64,000 nt of DNA from Faucicola osloensis_D. Its GTDB lineage: Bacteria; Pseudomonadota; Gammaproteobacteria; Pseudomonadales; Moraxellaceae. A program made the position numbers and the translations under genes. The DNA lies in assembly GCA_020041925.1 (NCBI GenBank), contig CP083409.1. One strand, given 5' to 3'. Below the pieces are notes generated by a model, which was given only the letters and a program-made list of their open reading frames with translations, ran no database searches and was not told the origin of the DNA. Shown one piece after another: positions 17,451 to 26,169 of this stretch. The stretch's first letter is position 1, and every line of letters starts with the position of its first letter.

Positions 17451-19145
17451 ATGCCAAAAAAACGGATTAATGACAAAGTTACTCAAATTCCCCCTACAAA
17501 CAATGACAATGAAAACATCTGTGATTCCAATACACAGTCAATTATTGAGCACCAAGAAAATATTACCGAAATTTTGGCAAAACCAACCAAAACTGAAATT
17601 TCTGATTCTGATAAAAAAGCCAATACCGTCAGTATCAGTGAAGACGATGATAAGGTCAAACATTTTGATGATGCATCGGTGCATTTTGATTTAATTAGCC
17701 CGCTAGATAACACCCGTATCAATTTAAAGCGTTATAAGCGTCAAGATGCCGTTAGCCACGCCTATGATTATGATGCTATTGTGATTGGTGCAGGACCCGC
17801 GGGCGAAGCAGCAGCGATGAAAATCGCCAAATCTGGGCAAAAAGTTGCCGTGATTGATCCACGTAAACAAGTGGGCGGTAACTGTACGCATGTAGGCACG
17901 ATTCCAAGTAAAGCATTGCGTCAGTCGGTGTTTAATATTATCGGTAATCGCCGCGATCCTATTTTAAACCAAGGCATTGACTATCACCAGATTCCACTCA
18001 ATAAAGTATTAACCAAAGCGCGTGAAGTGGTACGTAATCAGGTAGAAACCCATACCCGTTTTTACGAGCGTAACCAAATTGACTTAATCAATGGCTGGGC
18101 AAGTTTTAAAGATACCCATACCATTCATGTTGATATGAGTGATGGTACCGAGCAGGACATTACCTTTGAACAAGCCATTATTACTGTGGGTAGCCGTCCT
18201 TATCGTCCTGATTTGTTAGATTTTAGCCATCCTCGTGTGTTTGATTCTGATAAAATCCTGCAAATGGATTATGTGGTACAGCGCATTATTATTTATGGTG
18301 CAGGCGTGATTGGCTGTGAATATGCGTCTATTTTTACTGGTCTTGGTTATAAAGTAGATTTGATTAATACCCAAGAGCAGTTGCTGAGCTATCTAGATGA
18401 TGAGATTTCTGACGCGTTGTCGCATGACTTTAGACAATTTGGCGTGTTAATTCGCAACAAAGAAGAAATCGAACGGCTAGAAACTTATGATGACTGCGTG
18501 ATTTTATATCTAAAAAGTGGTAAACGCATCAAATCTGACGCTATTTTATGGTCAAACGGTCGATCAGGTAATACCGACAGTCTCAATCTTGCCGCCATCG
18601 GGCTCACCGCAAATAGCCGTGGTCAACTCAAAGTCAATGAACATTACCAAACCGATATCCCAAATATTTATGCAGCAGGGGATGTGATTGGTTGGCCATC
18701 GCTTGCATCGGCAGCTTACGACCAAGGACGCTGCGCCGCTGCTTATATGGTGGGCGATGAAAACGCACAACCTGTTCGCAGTGTGCCAACGGGTATTTAT
18801 ACCATTCCTGAAATTTCAAGTATTGGTAAAAACGAACAAGAATTAACCGCCGAAAAAGTGCCGTATGAAGTCGGTCAAGCTTTCTTCAAACACCTTGCCC
18901 GCGCACAAATCATCGGTGAGCGTAGTGGGGTGTTAAAAATACTGTTCCACCGTGAAACCTTAGAGGTTTTGGGTATCCATTGTTATGGCAATCACGCCTC
19001 TGAGATTATTCATATCGGACAAGCAGTGATGGAAAGTAAGGGCAGCAATACGCTAGAATACTTTGTCAATACTACCTTTAACTACCCAACGATGGCAGAA
19101 GCCTATCGCGTTGCTGCGCTCAATGGTCTTAATCGGGTGTTTTAA
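17451..19145 (+). CDS. sthA: Soluble pyridine nucleotide transhydrogenase with long N-terminal extension
   Basis: 564 residues from the ATG at 17451, favoured because GGGAG is 5 bases upstream; an ATG at 17439 overlaps that site. The FAD motif (VIGAGPAGEAAAM) only begins near residue 111, whereas E. coli SthA (466 aa) has it near residue 12. The extra ~100 residues are hydrophilic, rich in Asn/Thr/Asp/Lys, and contain no Met that would give the usual start. As in other SthA proteins the redox disulfide is absent: GGNCTHVGTIPSKALR keeps one Cys only. The NAD(P) motif (IYGAGVIGCEYAS) and C-terminal dimerisation domain are intact. It balances NADPH and NADH and is translationally coupled to rsmG. 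Confidence 0.92.
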   Translation: MPKKRINDKVTQIPPTNNDNENICDSNTQSIIEHQENITEILAKPTKTEISDSDKKANTVSISEDDDKVKHFDDASVHFDLISPLDNTRINLKRYKRQDAVSHAYDYDAIVIGAGPAGEAAAMKIAKSGQKVAVIDPRKQVGGNCTHVGTIPSKALRQSVFNIIGNRRDPILNQGIDYHQIPLNKVLTKAREVVRNQVETHTRFYERNQIDLINGWASFKDTHTIHVDMSDGTEQDITFEQAIITVGSRPYRPDLLDFSHPRVFDSDKILQMDYVVQRIIIYGAGVIGCEYASIFTGLGYKVDLINTQEQLLSYLDDEISDALSHDFRQFGVLIRNKEEIERLETYDDCVILYLKSGKRIKSDAILWSNGRSGNTDSLNLAAIGLTANSRGQLKVNEHYQTDIPNIYAAGDVIGWPSLASAAYDQGRCAAAYMVGDENAQPVRSVPTGIYTIPEISSIGKNEQELTAEKVPYEVGQAFFKHLARAQIIGERSGVLKILFHRETLEVLGIHCYGNHASEIIHIGQAVMESKGSNTLEYFVNTTFNYPTMAEAYRVAALNGLNRVF

Positions 19146-19792
19146 TGACGCAGATAAATGTAAAGCTACAACCCCAGTACGTAAAATTACAACCGCAGTT
19201 GCAACAAGCGCTCTCCGAGTTAAAGTTGCAGCTATCGGATGAGCAGCAATTACAGCTCCTGTACTATCTACAGCAGCTGTTATTTTGGAATAAAGCCTAT
19301 AATTTGACCGCTATCAAAGATGACCAACAAGCGTTAATCAAACATATCTTTGATAGTTTGTCGATTGTGCCATTTTTGCCAGCCGGTGATTTGCTAGATA
19401 TTGGGACGGGTGCGGGTTTGCCAGCGGTGATAGTTGCCATTTGTCAGCCACAACGTGCGGTGACAGCGCTCGATAGTAACCAAAAGAAAATTCGCTTTAT
19501 CAAACAAGTCGCCAGTGAGCTGGGGTTAAAAAATCTAACACCGGTTGCCAGTCGTATCGAAGCACACGCAGGTACTTATCAAGTAATTACCTCAAGGGCG
19601 TTTGCATCACTGGTGGATTTTGTCACCCATAGTCAAAGCAAATTGGCAGACAATGGTATTATTTGTGCCATGAAGGGGGTTGAACCTGTTGACGAGATTC
19701 AAGCCCTTCAAAATGAGTGGCAAATTAACACCCAAGTGTTAGCCGTGCCAGAGCTCCATGAATCACGCCATTTGATTTATTTGCAAAGATAA
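19145..19792 (+). CDS. rsmG: 16S rRNA (guanine527-N7)-methyltransferase RsmG (GidB)
   Basis: 215 residues (E. coli 207). The SAM-binding motif LLDIGTGAGLPAVIVAI and the ITSRAFASL segment are characteristic. It modifies G527 in the streptomycin-sensitive 530 loop of 16S rRNA. The ATG overlaps the sthA stop in a TAATG junction, so translation is probably coupled. The first ~30 residues are Gln/Leu-rich with a partial internal repeat (LQPQYVKLQPQL). It precedes parA and parB as in many bacterial chromosomes, though mnmG is not adjacent here. Confidence 0.96.
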   Translation: MTQINVKLQPQYVKLQPQLQQALSELKLQLSDEQQLQLLYYLQQLLFWNKAYNLTAIKDDQQALIKHIFDSLSIVPFLPAGDLLDIGTGAGLPAVIVAICQPQRAVTALDSNQKKIRFIKQVASELGLKNLTPVASRIEAHAGTYQVITSRAFASLVDFVTHSQSKLADNGIICAMKGVEPVDEIQALQNEWQINTQVLAVPELHESRHLIYLQR

Positions 19793-19803
19793 ACACCCCA
19801 TTT

Positions 19804-19848
19804 CAGCCAGTTTTACCGGTATTAGGGTTTGAAAAACTGGCTGTTTTT
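19804..19848 (+). terminator. Rho-independent terminator after rsmG
   Basis: CAGCCAGTTTT pairs with AAAACTGGCTG around a 22-base loop, followed by TTTTT. parA therefore probably has its own promoter. Confidence 0.75.
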
Positions 19849-19893
19849 GACTACAATTTTCAACCTTTTTATCAACACATTGCGAGACAGTTC

Positions 19894-20694
19894 ATGGATA
19901 TTTTAGCCATTGCTAATCAAAAAGGTGGGGTGGGCAAAACCACCACCGCGGTTAATTTGGCAAGTGCACTGGCACATCGCCGCAAAAAAGTTTTACTGAT
20001 TGATTTGGATGCCCAAGGCAATGCGACCACGGCATCAGGGCTGGATAAACGCGAATTAGAGTACAGTATTGCTGATGTGCTGTTAGATGATTTACCAATC
20101 CATGAGGCGATTGTCAAAACCGCGAATGGGTTTGATATTGTCGGTGCCAACAATGAATTGTCAGGCAGTGATTTGCATTTAAGTCAAAAGCCTGAAAACC
20201 ATGCAATTTTGTCAAAAGCCATGCAGCAGCTGGCTGATATGCCTGCCAAAAACGGCCGCGCGACTAAGCCGTATGATTTTATCGTGATTGACTGCGCGCC
20301 GAGTTTAAGTTTACTTACCATTAATGCAATGTGTGCCACATCAGGGGTAATTATCCCGATGCAATGTGAATATTTTGCATTGGAAGGATTGGCGGATTTA
20401 TCGCAAACCATTGAGCGTTTGAAGTCGCTAAACCCAAACTTGCATATCCGCGGTGTGTTAAGAACCATGTTTGACCCGCGCAACACCTTAGCAAATGATG
20501 TTTCTATGGAATTGATTGAGCATTTTGGTCCGATTTTATTTAATACCATCATTCCCCGTAATATTCGTCTAGCAGAAGCACCGGCGCACGGCATCCCTGC
20601 GCTTGATTATGAGATGAATTCAAAAGGCTCACAAGCCTATATTCGCCTTGCCAATGAAATTATCAAGCAAAGTCGCCAGTTCCAACTTGCCTAA
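19894..20694 (+). CDS. parA: Chromosome partitioning ATPase ParA (Soj)
   Basis: 266 residues. The deviant Walker A motif KGGVGKTTT is at residues 11-19, with the DLDAQGNATT switch region and the DCAPSLSLLTINAM Walker B region. There is no N-terminal HTH, so it is the small chromosomal Soj type. It binds non-specific DNA as an ATP dimer and is stimulated by ParB bound at parS to segregate origins. It is followed by parB on the same strand after 178 bases, with a short terminator between. Confidence 0.96.
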   Translation: MDILAIANQKGGVGKTTTAVNLASALAHRRKKVLLIDLDAQGNATTASGLDKRELEYSIADVLLDDLPIHEAIVKTANGFDIVGANNELSGSDLHLSQKPENHAILSKAMQQLADMPAKNGRATKPYDFIVIDCAPSLSLLTINAMCATSGVIIPMQCEYFALEGLADLSQTIERLKSLNPNLHIRGVLRTMFDPRNTLANDVSMELIEHFGPILFNTIIPRNIRLAEAPAHGIPALDYEMNSKGSQAYIRLANEIIKQSRQFQLA

Positions 20695-20719
20695 CTTAAG
20701 CTGTTTAGGCACTTTTTTT
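20689..20719 (+). terminator. Short terminator overlapping the parA stop codon
   Basis: GCCTAA and TTAGGC form a 6-bp stem followed after two bases by seven T residues. The left arm contains the parA TAA. It is weak, so partial read-through into parB is possible. Confidence 0.55.
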
Positions 20720-20872
20720 GTTAACTTGTTGGCAAGTGCATACTGGCAAAAGCAATGAAAATATTTTTCAAGCAATAGCGAATCTGCTAAAATAGCCAGT
20801 TCAAAAATGGCGGCATTGGTTTAATTTTTTATCAGTCATTTTTAACTATTTAATGGCATTGGGAATTTCGAC

Positions 20873-22036
20873 ATGGTTAAAAAGCGTGGATTGGCATCAA
20901 ATCGAGGACTTGATGCGTTACTCGGCTCAATCAAAACGGAAAAATTGATTACCGGTAATCTAATCGATGCGAGTGTTCGAGCCTCTGTCGATGACGCGAA
21001 AAGCGCTGAAAAACTACATGCCAAGTCACCCGATGATGGGCAAAATGTTTCGGATGACGAATCAGCCGAAGCTAGCGGCACTATAGCCATAGCTAAAAAA
21101 TTGCCCACAGCTGCGGTAACCCCCAAACCATTCACCGCAAAACCCGCCAAAACAGTAACGTCAAATATCGATAACACACCCATAAATAACGATGCCAATA
21201 ATAATAGTAATGATAGTAGTAATGTGGCTGGGTTAAATTTGATGCATATCAATGTCACGTATTTGCAGCGTGGCAAGTATCAGCCGCGCATTGATTTGGA
21301 CGAAGATGCCTTGCAAGAGTTGGCAACGTCTATCAAGCAGCATGGCGTGATGCAGCCTATTGTGATTCGACCCTTAGCCAAAGTATTGCCCAATTCCCCG
21401 ATTACCCATGAAATTATCGCGGGTGAACGTCGCTGGCGTGCGGCGCAAATTGCAGGTTTAACCCATATACCCGCCATCATGCGCCCCATGTCAGATGACT
21501 TGGCAATCGCTTTGGCATTGATTGAAAACATCCAACGGGAAGATTTGAGCGTCATGGAACAGGCTGCCGCATTGCAGCGTTTTCATGATGAATTTGGTAT
21601 GAGTCATTCGCAAATTGCGGATGTTGTGGGTAAGGCGAGAACAACGGTTTCTAATTTGCTGCGTTTGAACCAATTACATGACGATGTCAAACAAGCGTTA
21701 AATGAAGGGCAGATGGATATGGGGCATGCCAGGGCATTATTGTCGCTGTCACCCAAACAGCAGCCTGTTATTGCCAAAAAAATTATACAGGGTCAATTGA
21801 CTGTTCGTCAGACTGAAGCGTTAGTTAAAGATATTTTAAATCCAAAAGCGCCGACACAAAGCCAAGAAATTGATTATGATAGGCTGCGGCTGAACCAACA
21901 CCTCTCTGAACAACTCGGTGCCGTGGTAAAAATCAAAGGCTCCTCAAAAGGCAAGGGGAGTATTGAGATATTTTTTCACAACGAAGAAGAATTACAAGCT
22001 TTGATTGTGCAGTTCCAGTCGCAACTTGAGCATTAA
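20873..22036 (+). CDS. parB: Chromosome partitioning protein ParB (Spo0J)
   Basis: 387 residues, longer than the usual ~290 because of a Ser/Asn/Asp-rich linker of about 90 residues after the N-terminal ParA-stimulating peptide (KKRGLASNRGLDALLGS). The CTP-binding ParB/Srx box GERRWRA begins at residue 184, ENIQRED follows, and the parS-binding HTH is in SHSQIADVVGKARTTVSN. The C-terminal dimerisation segment is present. By eye I found no perfect parS site in the window. Confidence 0.96.
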   Translation: MVKKRGLASNRGLDALLGSIKTEKLITGNLIDASVRASVDDAKSAEKLHAKSPDDGQNVSDDESAEASGTIAIAKKLPTAAVTPKPFTAKPAKTVTSNIDNTPINNDANNNSNDSSNVAGLNLMHINVTYLQRGKYQPRIDLDEDALQELATSIKQHGVMQPIVIRPLAKVLPNSPITHEIIAGERRWRAAQIAGLTHIPAIMRPMSDDLAIALALIENIQREDLSVMEQAAALQRFHDEFGMSHSQIADVVGKARTTVSNLLRLNQLHDDVKQALNEGQMDMGHARALLSLSPKQQPVIAKKIIQGQLTVRQTEALVKDILNPKAPTQSQEIDYDRLRLNQHLSEQLGAVVKIKGSSKGKGSIEIFFHNEEELQALIVQFQSQLEH

Positions 22037-22099
22037 TCTTGCGCATTAGATTAGTTTTCTCAATTTATTAATCATTGACATGCAAAGGCAGTATAACGG

Positions 22100-22723
22100 A
22101 TGTGGGAATTAGTTAAAGCAGGCGGTTGGTTGATGTGGCCCATTGTCCTATGTTCGATTTTGATGTTAATTATCATCATTGAGCGCGCGATAAAACTTAA
22201 AGTCAGTACAGTGACACCCGCCCATCTGCGTGAACAATTGATGCAGCGGCTGATTGAGCAGGGCGACATTGATCGAGAGTCGCTTGAGAATGTCAAACTC
22301 AATTCGCCTTTGGGTGATATCCTCGCTGCAGGACTCATGAATCGCCAGCATGGGATTGATTCAATGACCATGCATATGGAAAACCGCGCCAGTATTACTA
22401 TCCACCAATTAGAAAAACATATCAATATGTTGGGTACCATCGGTGCTATCGCGCCATTATTGGGTCTGTTAGGTACCGTACTGGGGATTATTTCATCCTT
22501 CTTAGCCATTACCGAAGGCGCAATGCAAGATCCGACCATGCTAGCAGCTGGCGTATCGCAAGCGCTGATTACCACAGCAGGGGGTATGCTGGTCGCGATT
22601 CCTGCGGTGATGGCGTACCGTATTTTTCAGCGCCGTATCATTGATATCAATGCGGCGTTTGAACAAGAAGCGGGTTTGATGATGCAAGAATTACTGGACA
22701 ATGGTCTAATCACGCCTCGTTAA
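22100..22723 (+). CDS. exbB: MotA/TolQ/ExbB family proton channel protein
   Basis: 207 residues with three hydrophobic spans: one at residues ~8-28 and two near 120-185 including the conserved GTIGAIAPLLGLLGTVLGI stretch. ExbB-type proteins form the pentameric inner-membrane proton channel that powers TonB- or Tol-type energy transfer with an ExbD/TolR partner, which is the next gene. It is the first gene of the apparent exbB-exbD-msbA-lpxK-kdsB run. No tonB is nearby, so the target could be an outer-membrane function other than siderophore uptake. Confidence 0.88.
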   Translation: MWELVKAGGWLMWPIVLCSILMLIIIIERAIKLKVSTVTPAHLREQLMQRLIEQGDIDRESLENVKLNSPLGDILAAGLMNRQHGIDSMTMHMENRASITIHQLEKHINMLGTIGAIAPLLGLLGTVLGIISSFLAITEGAMQDPTMLAAGVSQALITTAGGMLVAIPAVMAYRIFQRRIIDINAAFEQEAGLMMQELLDNGLITPR

Positions 22724-22753
22724 TGGCGTATAGCTGCGTAAAAGAGTCAACCC

Positions 22754-23209
22754 ATGCGATTTCGTAAACCCACGGTCGAACCTTTAGAAATCAATCTTAC
22801 CCCGATGATTGATTGCTTGCTGTTTTTGATTGTTTTTTTACTGCTGTCGACCACTTTCAACCATTTTAGTAAACTCAATATCATTTTGCCGCAAGCAGAG
22901 GGCGTACCGATTACTGAGAAAAGCAAACGCATTGAAATCGCGGTGCAAAAAGATGGTAGTTATCTGGTCAATGGCATTGCTTTATCTGGTAATAGCGAAG
23001 CTGAGTTGACGGCGATGATCCGTCAAGAAGCGGGTGAAGACCGAAAGCAGCTATTTGTTATCTCTGCGGATGCCGAGACCAGTCACCAGTCGGTGGTTAA
23101 GGTGATGGATATAGCGGGTAAAATGGGCTTTATGAATTTAAATATCAGTACCGTGATACCTGCCACTTCGCTCGATAGTAATATTGCCCCAGCGCCAGAT
23201 GTCAAATAA
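22754..23209 (+). CDS. exbD: ExbD/TolR family biopolymer transport protein
   Basis: 151 residues. The N-terminal cytoplasmic tail PLEINLTPMID leads into a single membrane span that carries the conserved proton-conducting Asp (NLTPMIDCLLFLIVFLLL). A periplasmic domain of about 100 residues follows. It lies 30 bases after exbB and works with it. Homologues beside msbA and lpxK are common in related gammaproteobacteria, as far as I recall. Confidence 0.9.
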   Translation: MRFRKPTVEPLEINLTPMIDCLLFLIVFLLLSTTFNHFSKLNIILPQAEGVPITEKSKRIEIAVQKDGSYLVNGIALSGNSEAELTAMIRQEAGEDRKQLFVISADAETSHQSVVKVMDIAGKMGFMNLNISTVIPATSLDSNIAPAPDVK

Positions 23210-23272
23210 TTTTTATTGTTCAATTTACTGATACAATAGCTGTTAAGTCGTTCTTTTATATATTGAGATGCC

Positions 23273-25036
23273 ATGACCGTTTCAAAACCTTCCAATGCTC
23301 ACCCACGTTGGCAGACCTACCGAAGATTGCTAGGTTATCTCAAGCCGTATTGGTGGGCGATGACGCTAGTCGTCATTGGCTTTACCTTAAATGCAGGCAC
23401 CGAAGTGGGCATTGCCAAGCTGGTCAAATTCATTATTGATGCGATTAATGAACGTGATCAAGCGCATATCAATCTTTTTCCAGCTTTAATCGTATTGTTG
23501 TTTGTACTGCGAGGGCTTAGCTCATTTTTGGGTAATTACTTTAGCGCAGTGATTTCACGCAATGTCGTCTATCAGCTGCGTATGCAAGTGTTTTCAAAAT
23601 TGCTCAGATTACCCAGCCAATTTTATCTCAACCACAATGCCGGTCAGATTTCTGCAAAATTAATCTTTGATGTCGAGCAAGTCACTGCGGCGGGTACCGA
23701 TACGCTCAAAACCTTATTACGCGATGGTTTGACCGTGATTGGGTTGTTGGCGTTTTTGCTTTATAGTAATTGGAAATTAAGCCTGTCGTTGTTTGTGGTA
23801 TTGCCGCCGATTTTATTGTTAGTCGGTAAAGCCAGTAAACGCTTTCGTAACCTGTCGCGCGGTATTCAAAAGTCCATGGGTGAAGTCAGTCATATTACCA
23901 ATGAAGTCATCACAGGCTACCAAGTGGTCAAAAATTATGGCGGTCAGCAAAACGAGCTGACAAGGTTTAATAACGCCTCTTTAACCAATCTTAAACAAGG
24001 GCTAAAGGTGGTGGTGACCAATAGCATCAATACGCCATTAATTCAATTATTGATGGCGTGCGCGATGGCTGTGGTGGTATGGATTGCGTTAAGACCCAAT
24101 GTCTTAGGTGATACCACCGCAGGCGAGTTTATCGCTTATATCAGTGCAGCAGGGCTACTGAGCAAACCCGTGCGCTCGTTGACCGATATCAATCAAGGCT
24201 TGCAAAAAGGTTTGGCGGCGGCGGATTCTATATTTGAGATGCTCGATGAAGCCGAAGAAAAAGACACGGGCAAAATTGAAAAAACGCTGACCGGTAAAAT
24301 AGTACTTAACGACCTAAGCGTCACTTTTGAGGATGGCAAACAAGCGCTCAATAACGTAAATTTGGTGGTCAATCCCGGTGAAACGGTGGCGTTAATCGGT
24401 CGAAGTGGCGCAGGTAAAACTACCCTAGTCAACTGTCTGATGCGTGCGCTAGAGCCGACAAAGGGCAATATTTATCTTGACGATGTCGCTATCGAAGATT
24501 TGACATTACATTCACTGCGTAGTCAGATTGCCAGTGTCAACCAACAAGTGGTACTGTTTGATACCTCTATCCACAACAATATTGCCTATGGCGAATTATC
24601 TAACCGAACCTCGGCGCAAGTGATTGATGCCGCAAAATCAGCCTTTGCGCACGATTTTATCATGCAATTGCCGCAGGGTTACCAATCAAAGATAGGCTCA
24701 CAGGGTCTGCAGTTATCTGGCGGACAACGCCAACGCTTATCCATTGCACGTGCCCTGCTAAAGGATGCGCCTATCTTGATTTTGGATGAAGCCACGAGCG
24801 CGCTAGATAATGAATCAGAATTTTATATCCAAAAAGCGCTGGAGCGCGTCATGCATGGCAGAACCACCATCGTTATCGCGCACCGATTAACGACCATCCA
24901 AAATGCCGATAAAATCGTGGTCATGGATAACGGTGAAATTATTGAAGTCGGTACCCACGACAGTTTGCTAGCCGCGCAAGGTACGTATGCCAAGTTGTAT
25001 GAGCGTCATTTTGAAGAGGATATATTGTCAAACTAA
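23273..25036 (+). CDS. msbA: Lipid A export ATP-binding/permease protein MsbA
   Basis: 587 residues (E. coli 582). Six membrane spans in the N-terminal half form the ABC exporter transmembrane domain. The nucleotide-binding domain has Walker A G376-RSGAG-K382-TT, the signature LSGGQRQR from residue 481, Walker B ILILDEATSALD and the H-loop (IAHRL). It flips lipid A core across the inner membrane. Its stop overlaps the lpxK start (TAATG), and the operon partners lpxK and kdsB are LPS genes, which supports MsbA over other ABCB exporters. Confidence 0.95.
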   Translation: MTVSKPSNAHPRWQTYRRLLGYLKPYWWAMTLVVIGFTLNAGTEVGIAKLVKFIIDAINERDQAHINLFPALIVLLFVLRGLSSFLGNYFSAVISRNVVYQLRMQVFSKLLRLPSQFYLNHNAGQISAKLIFDVEQVTAAGTDTLKTLLRDGLTVIGLLAFLLYSNWKLSLSLFVVLPPILLLVGKASKRFRNLSRGIQKSMGEVSHITNEVITGYQVVKNYGGQQNELTRFNNASLTNLKQGLKVVVTNSINTPLIQLLMACAMAVVVWIALRPNVLGDTTAGEFIAYISAAGLLSKPVRSLTDINQGLQKGLAAADSIFEMLDEAEEKDTGKIEKTLTGKIVLNDLSVTFEDGKQALNNVNLVVNPGETVALIGRSGAGKTTLVNCLMRALEPTKGNIYLDDVAIEDLTLHSLRSQIASVNQQVVLFDTSIHNNIAYGELSNRTSAQVIDAAKSAFAHDFIMQLPQGYQSKIGSQGLQLSGGQRQRLSIARALLKDAPILILDEATSALDNESEFYIQKALERVMHGRTTIVIAHRLTTIQNADKIVVMDNGEIIEVGTHDSLLAAQGTYAKLYERHFEEDILSN

Positions 25037-26148
25037 TGCAACAGACACTGCTACAGGCGTGGCGCAACAAATCTCTCTGGCTATGGTTGTTATTGCCGGT
25101 GTCTTGGTTGTATGGGTTGGTTTTTTGGCTCAATAAAACTATGTATCGATTAGGGCTAAAACCCGTTTATTATCCCAACGTGCCCGTCATTGTAGTGGGC
25201 AATATCACCGTTGGCGGTAGCGGTAAGACGCCGCTAATCATTGAAGTGGTAACCTACCTGCAGCAAAAAGGGCTGACGGTCGGCGTCATCAGTCGTGGCT
25301 ATGGCGGACAAGCCAAGCTGATGCCTTGTATCGTGACAGCAAATTCAAAGCCCAGTGAGGTTGGTGATGAGCCGTGTCTGATTGTGCAGCGTACAGGCGT
25401 GCCCATGGCAGTCTGTCCAAACCGTGGTCAAGCAATTGAGTTATTGCTTGAGCAATTCCCAGGCATTCAACTTATTTTGGCGGATGATGGACTGCAGCAT
25501 TTTGCCTTGGATAGGGATGAAAACTGGATTGTCGTCGATGCCGATCGCGGCTTTGGTAACCGCCAGCTATTGCCCACAGGCTTTCTGCGCGAGCCGATTA
25601 AACGCCTGTATCAGCCCAATACCACCGTCATATTTCACCAAAGTGATTGGCAGGATACTCAGGCTTTAACCCATTTTTCAAATAGCCTAAGCAAAGATTG
25701 TCATAGCATATCACCCGATATTCGTATGCGTTTGCTACAAAAACCATTAGAGCCTTTATTTAAAACACCTTTATTTAAAACGGCTTCGCAAAATAGTTTA
25801 CCTGCCCAACAAGTGATTGCCATGACAGGGATTGGATTGCCGCAGCGTTTTTTTAATAGCCTAAGCCAATTAGGGTTTGACATCATACCGATGGCACTGA
25901 ATGACCATCACACTTATAGTTTGCAAGATTTTGCCAACTTGCCAAAGTTACCGATTATCGTCACCGATAAGGATGCAGTCAAATTGCGTGTTTTGTTCGC
26001 CCAAGGTCATGAGAAAAATGACATTGCATCAAACATATGGGTGTTACCGGTAGAAGCTGAATTATCAGCCGCCTTTTATGCGTTAATCGACCGACAAATC
26101 GGCGAATTGGTTACCCTTGCTGACAATGCTGACAATGCTGACAATTAA
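25036..26148 (+). CDS. lpxK: Tetraacyldisaccharide 4'-kinase LpxK
   Basis: 370 residues, about 40 more than E. coli (328). It phosphorylates the 4' position of the lipid A disaccharide precursor at the inner membrane face. An N-terminal membrane-anchor helix is followed by the P-loop VGGSGKTP and the catalytic DDGLQH motif. The additional length partly comes from tandem duplications: a 15-bp unit twice (giving PLFKTPLFKT) and a 9-bp unit three times at the C-terminus (giving a repeated ADN). It is translationally coupled to msbA. Confidence 0.95.
   Translation: MQQTLLQAWRNKSLWLWLLLPVSWLYGLVFWLNKTMYRLGLKPVYYPNVPVIVVGNITVGGSGKTPLIIEVVTYLQQKGLTVGVISRGYGGQAKLMPCIVTANSKPSEVGDEPCLIVQRTGVPMAVCPNRGQAIELLLEQFPGIQLILADDGLQHFALDRDENWIVVDADRGFGNRQLLPTGFLREPIKRLYQPNTTVIFHQSDWQDTQALTHFSNSLSKDCHSISPDIRMRLLQKPLEPLFKTPLFKTASQNSLPAQQVIAMTGIGLPQRFFNSLSQLGFDIIPMALNDHHTYSLQDFANLPKLPIIVTDKDAVKLRVLFAQGHEKNDIASNIWVLPVEAELSAAFYALIDRQIGELVTLADNADNADN
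25753..25782. repeat. 15-bp in-frame tandem duplication in lpxK
   Basis: CCTTTATTTAAAACA and CCTTTATTTAAAACG lie head to tail and encode a repeated PLFKT. There is one mismatch at the last base. Confidence 0.9.
26119..26145. repeat. 9-bp unit repeated three times at the 3' end of lpxK
   Basis: GCTGACAAT occurs three times in perfect tandem, immediately followed by the TAA stop. It encodes a repeated ADN tail and preserves the frame. Confidence 0.95.
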
Positions 26149-26169
26149 AAAACTTGTAGGAAATACACT

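Noticed and set aside
18943..18959. parS-like sequence TGTTCCACCGTGAAACC inside sthA, close to parAB
   Set aside because: It has an extra central base relative to the 16-bp palindromic parS consensus, so the two half-sites are out of register, and it lies in coding sequence. No perfect parS was seen elsewhere in the window.
19145..22036. Replication origin beside rsmG-parA-parB
   Set aside because: No DnaA-box cluster or AT-rich unwinding region was seen, and dnaA, rpmH and mnmG are absent from the window.
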